This document shows positions 61,764-64,000 of a stretch of DNA of 64,000 nt, piece after piece. The position numbers were made by a program, and so were the translations under genes. The notes under the pieces were generated by a model. That model saw only the letters and a list, made by a program, of their open reading frames with translations. It had not been told where the DNA came from and did no database searches. The first letter of the stretch is position 1; each line of letters begins with the position of its first letter. This stretch comes from Dyadobacter bucti (GTDB lineage: Bacteria > Bacteroidota > Bacteroidia > Cytophagales > Spirosomataceae): positions 62,001-126,000 of the forward strand of contig NZ_SWFP01000010.1 of assembly GCF_005869225.1 (NCBI RefSeq), written 5' to 3'.

Positions 61764-62238
61764 CACGGTCCCGAGTAATCTATATTGAAAAAATTATATT
61801 GTGTTGAGACTAAACATACCAGAGGACAATGGATTGGCGTCCTAAGTATTTTAGCTGTTTATCTTAACACAGACAGATATATTCATGTGCGGCTGGAATA
61901 TATCTACGGTTTAGAAGTTCAGTCATTCGTTTAACGACTTGTCAAATATACTGACAATGTGAAAAAATGCAAGAGAATAAATTTAAAAAATGAAGTTTTT
62001 TGCAATAAAAATTGGTCATTTAAAATGATGATAAAATATTATTGCAATAATTTTATAAAAAATTTAAATAAATTGCTTTTTCAAGTTTTCCTATGATAAC
62101 CATAGAGTAAAGCAGTTTTTAGAACTTGTAAATGTCTTAATTATAGATAATTAGGTGGATCTTGATGCTGTTGCTCTTGTCACATGTGGTGACTTTATGC
62201 GTGATCAGCTTAGTATTAGAGATTTACGGTAAAACCAT
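61764..62238. other. AT-rich region upstream of SusC with inverted repeats
   Basis: No gene is visible over 475 bp. It has a perfect 10-bp inverted repeat, AGATATATTC (61875-61884) and GAATATATCT (61896-61905), with an 11-base spacer, and a 6-bp pair TTGTCA (61939-61944) and TGACAA (61952-61957). The stretch around 61970-62130 is very AT-rich. The SusC promoter must be in or near this region, but no exact TAnnTTTG match is present on the minus strand. Confidence 0.4.
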
Positions 62239-62275
62239 CAAAAAAGGAGCTCCGACAGGGAGGCTCCTTTTTTGA
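62239..62275. terminator. Terminator after aguB
   Basis: AAAAAAGGAGC pairs with GCTCCTTTTTT around a 12-base loop. On the minus strand it starts about 30 bases after the aguB stop at 62304 and is followed by T-rich sequence. It separates aguB from the SusC promoter region. Confidence 0.75.
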
Positions 62276-62303
62276 TACCTAGAAATATTTATATTTTTAA
62301 AAA

Positions 62304-63197
62304 TCAATCAATGTATCTTTTCAGGATCTGCTGGTATGAATCCACACGTCTGTCACGAAAAAATGGCCAGGTGGTCCGGTAGTGATCCAGCTTTTGTAAA
62401 TCGATTTCCTCTACGTGTGTTGTCTCTTCTCCATGAGGTGCAAGGTATAATAATCGCCCGTGCGGATTGGTAATAAATGAACCGCCCCAGAACTGCTGAT
62501 CTGCTTCCCGGCCCACCCGGTTGACGGCAACTACATATACCCCGTTTGCCACCGCATGCCCGCGCTGGATCGTCTGCCATGCTCCGTATTGTTCTTCATT
62601 GATGATCGGATCGGTCTCATTTGTGTCCCAGCCGATTGCGGTAGGGTAAAACAGGATCTCCGCGCCCATGAGGCTGGTAATGCGTGCAGCTTCCGGATAC
62701 CACTGGTCCCAGCAGATTAAAACCCCGATTTTGGCAAATTTTGTATCAAATACCCTGTAACCATCAGAGTCAGCATTTCCCTGAGAAGCATCTCCCGGTG
62801 TGAAGTAAAATTTTTCGTAGTAGCCGGGATCGTCGGGAATGTGCATTTTTCGGTATTTCCCGAGGTAGGCTCCGTCGGCATCCAGCACAGCTGTTGTATT
62901 GTGATATAACCCGTGGGCCCGTTTTTCAAAAAGGGAAGCAATAATCACCACGTTCAGTTCCTTTGCCAGTGTACTAAGAGACTCGGTAGAAGGTCCCGGA
63001 ATAGTCTCGGCGAGCGCAAAATTTTTATGGTCCTCGACATCGCAGAAGTATAAGGACTTGAACAATTCCTGAAGGCAGACGATGTTGGCACCTTTTGCAG
63101 CAGCCTCCCTGATCCCATCCACAGCCTTTTGAAAATTATCTTCGACATTGCTGGTGCAGCTCATTTGCACCAAACCTATATTTACTTTCCTGTTCAT
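62304..63197 (-). CDS. aguB: N-carbamoylputrescine amidase
   Basis: This nitrilase-superfamily enzyme hydrolyses N-carbamoylputrescine to putrescine, carbon dioxide and ammonia. Its 297 residues show the Glu-Lys-Cys triad: glutamate in NIVCLQELFKSLYF, lysine in YRKMHIPDDPGYYEKFYF and cysteine in VLICWDQWYPEAAR. The segments WDTNETDPIINEEQYGAWQTIQRGHAVANG and WPFFRDRRVDSY are typical of the AguB branch. aguA is in the same window, about 9 kb downstream on the same strand. The two complete the agmatine route to putrescine. The GT9 gene is directly upstream, 47 bp away, without an obvious link. Confidence 0.94.
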   Translation of the reverse strand: MNRKVNIGLVQMSCTSNVEDNFQKAVDGIREAAAKGANIVCLQELFKSLYFCDVEDHKNFALAETIPGPSTESLSTLAKELNVVIIASLFEKRAHGLYHNTTAVLDADGAYLGKYRKMHIPDDPGYYEKFYFTPGDASQGNADSDGYRVFDTKFAKIGVLICWDQWYPEAARITSLMGAEILFYPTAIGWDTNETDPIINEEQYGAWQTIQRGHAVANGVYVVAVNRVGREADQQFWGGSFITNPHGRLLYLAPHGEETTHVEEIDLQKLDHYRTTWPFFRDRRVDSYQQILKRYID

Positions 63198-63244
63198 TTA
63201 TGATCTGATCGATATGTCTTTTAGATACCTATTTTGTTCAACAG

Positions 63245-64000
63245 CTACTCCGTCAAACTTGTTTCATTAAACATGCTCACAGCGCTTCCGGCGATAAGAT
63301 CTTCATCCTGTTCCCGCATGCATTTGAAATGTTTCTGCGGGCAGGCCGAAAGTCCGAAATTGCTGCAAGGGTGGCAGGATAATCCTTTTACTTCGGCTAT
63401 TACCTGCCGGGTATTGAGGTAAGGCCACACCCCGAAATGTTCGGCTGATGTTCCGCCCCAGACCGAAACGATCGGCTTGTTGAAAGCGCCGGAAATGTGC
63501 ATTAACCCCGTATCATGCGCAATGACGGACCGGGCGGACTTTAATAGCGAAACCGACTGGTTCAGACTGTACTTGCCGCAAGCATCGTAAATTTTCTCAT
63601 CGCAGGCTTCGGCAACGATTTTTGCAACTGCCGCATCTTCGGGCCCGCCCAGCAAAATGATTGGTTTGTCGATGGTTCTGCAGATATTTATGATCTTTTC
63701 CGCCGGCAGCTTTTTTGTAAAATGCTGCCCGCCTATAACAAAAGCAACGTATCCTTTTTGATGTAAAACAGGAAGTTCCGAAAGTGGTACTTCTTCTTCC
63801 GGCGAAATGAAGTAATCGACCGGTTTATGGTCATTTTTCACGCCCAGTGGCTCCACGGATTTTAAATTCCTTTCCACAATGTGGATTCCCTTCGGCAGGA
63901 AATCAACATGAAAACGGTTCATGATCAGTTTTTCAACCGAGAGTTTCCGAAAGGTTAGGGTAGGGCGCCGCAACCTGAAACGCAGTAAGTAGGACCGTAA
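63245..64000 (-). CDS. GT9-family glycosyltransferase (cut by window edge)
   Basis: The frame is open from the stop at 63245 to the end of the window, so only the C-terminal part of about 250 residues is seen. It shows GT9 heptosyltransferase-type features: YVAFVIGGQHFTKKLPAEKIINICRTIDKPIILLGGPED, the SLLKSARSVIAHDTGLMHISGAFNKPIVSVWGGTSAEHFG segment, and a C-terminal cysteine pair (CHPCSNFG, CPQKHFKCM) seen in the family. It would transfer a sugar to lipid A-core or a related surface glycan. The N-terminal acceptor half lies outside the window. It precedes aguB by 47 bp on the same strand. Confidence 0.88.
   Translation of the reverse strand, partial: LRSYLLRFRLRRPTLTFRKLSVEKLIMNRFHVDFLPKGIHIVERNLKSVEPLGVKNDHKPVDYFISPEEEVPLSELPVLHQKGYVAFVIGGQHFTKKLPAEKIINICRTIDKPIILLGGPEDAAVAKIVAEACDEKIYDACGKYSLNQSVSLLKSARSVIAHDTGLMHISGAFNKPIVSVWGGTSAEHFGVWPYLNTRQVIAEVKGLSCHPCSNFGLSACPQKHFKCMREQDEDLIAGSAVSMFNETSLTE

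Overview
The window looks like a chromosomal segment of a Bacteroidota bacterium of the order Cytophagales, most like Dyadobacter or its relatives in Spirosomataceae. The evidence is a SusC/SusD pair, three proteins ending in type IX secretion (T9SS) sorting domains, DUF5686 and GWxTD proteins, almost no Shine-Dalgarno sequences, and promoters of the Bacteroidota form TAnnTTTG. I see no tRNA or rRNA genes, prophage, insertion sequence or CRISPR array. Most of it is ordinary chromosome, with several unusual repeats and a few odd genes.

Layout. 1-6.2 kb: the end of an unknown gene, then a sigma-54 cassette (rpoN, an NtrC-type activator, and a soluble kinase with an N-terminal receiver) and a predicted outer-membrane barrel. 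6.3-14.2 kb, minus strand: a heavy-metal efflux system (RND pump, membrane-fusion lipoprotein, TolC-type channel) with its own OmpR-type regulator and sensor kinase. A 232-bp composite palindrome lies between the pump and adaptor genes. 14.2-16.2 kb: a divergent App1-type phosphatidate phosphatase and diacylglycerol-type lipid kinase. 16.4-27.3 kb: an acetyl-xylan-esterase-like hydrolase, a CotH-kinase/ricin/T9SS protein, rlmB with an overlapping GWxTD lipoprotein, a dienoyl-CoA-reductase-like SDR, pyrB, an SGNH-type T9SS protein, a Gre-factor-like protein and a YebC protein. 27.5-41.7 kb: GNAT, a possible small RNA, metF, ybjQ, a nitroreductase, an orphan ABC ATPase, DUF5686/SanA, parC, a NUDIX hydrolase, a DUF2442 gene beside a decayed DUF4160 gene, a COG2509 flavoprotein and a Tat-exported TIM-barrel protein. 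41.7-50.9 kb: a T9SS protein, a sterol-desaturase-type hydroxylase, a ScfR/RamB-like regulator, a porin-like barrel, leuS with an in-frame palindromic insert, a small secreted protein and a RelE-type toxin-antitoxin pair.

51-64 kb: a GH25 muramidase (plus strand), then a run of minus-strand genes. Read in the direction of transcription these are a GT9 glycosyltransferase (cut by the window edge), aguB, SusC, SusD, a lipoprotein, a Tat-exported aminotransferase, an AEC-family transporter, a secreted degenerate Hint-domain protein and aguA. AguA and AguB together would convert agmatine to putrescine. The SusC leader carries a large three-part RNA hairpin and a perfect 16-bp palindrome upstream of it. 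An outer-membrane importer, a periplasmic PLP enzyme, an inner-membrane carrier and both agmatine enzymes in one collinear block suggest uptake and processing of an amine or amino-acid substrate. That is an inference from gene order, and terminators split the block into several transcripts.

The strongest unexpected observations are: (1) a DUF4160 reading frame interrupted by one amber, one ochre and one opal codon with no indel; (2) a palindromic insert inside leuS; (3) nested palindromic elements between genes; (4) a secreted Hint domain lacking its catalytic cysteine; (5) a sliding-clamp-binding-like C-terminus on topoisomerase IV subunit A.
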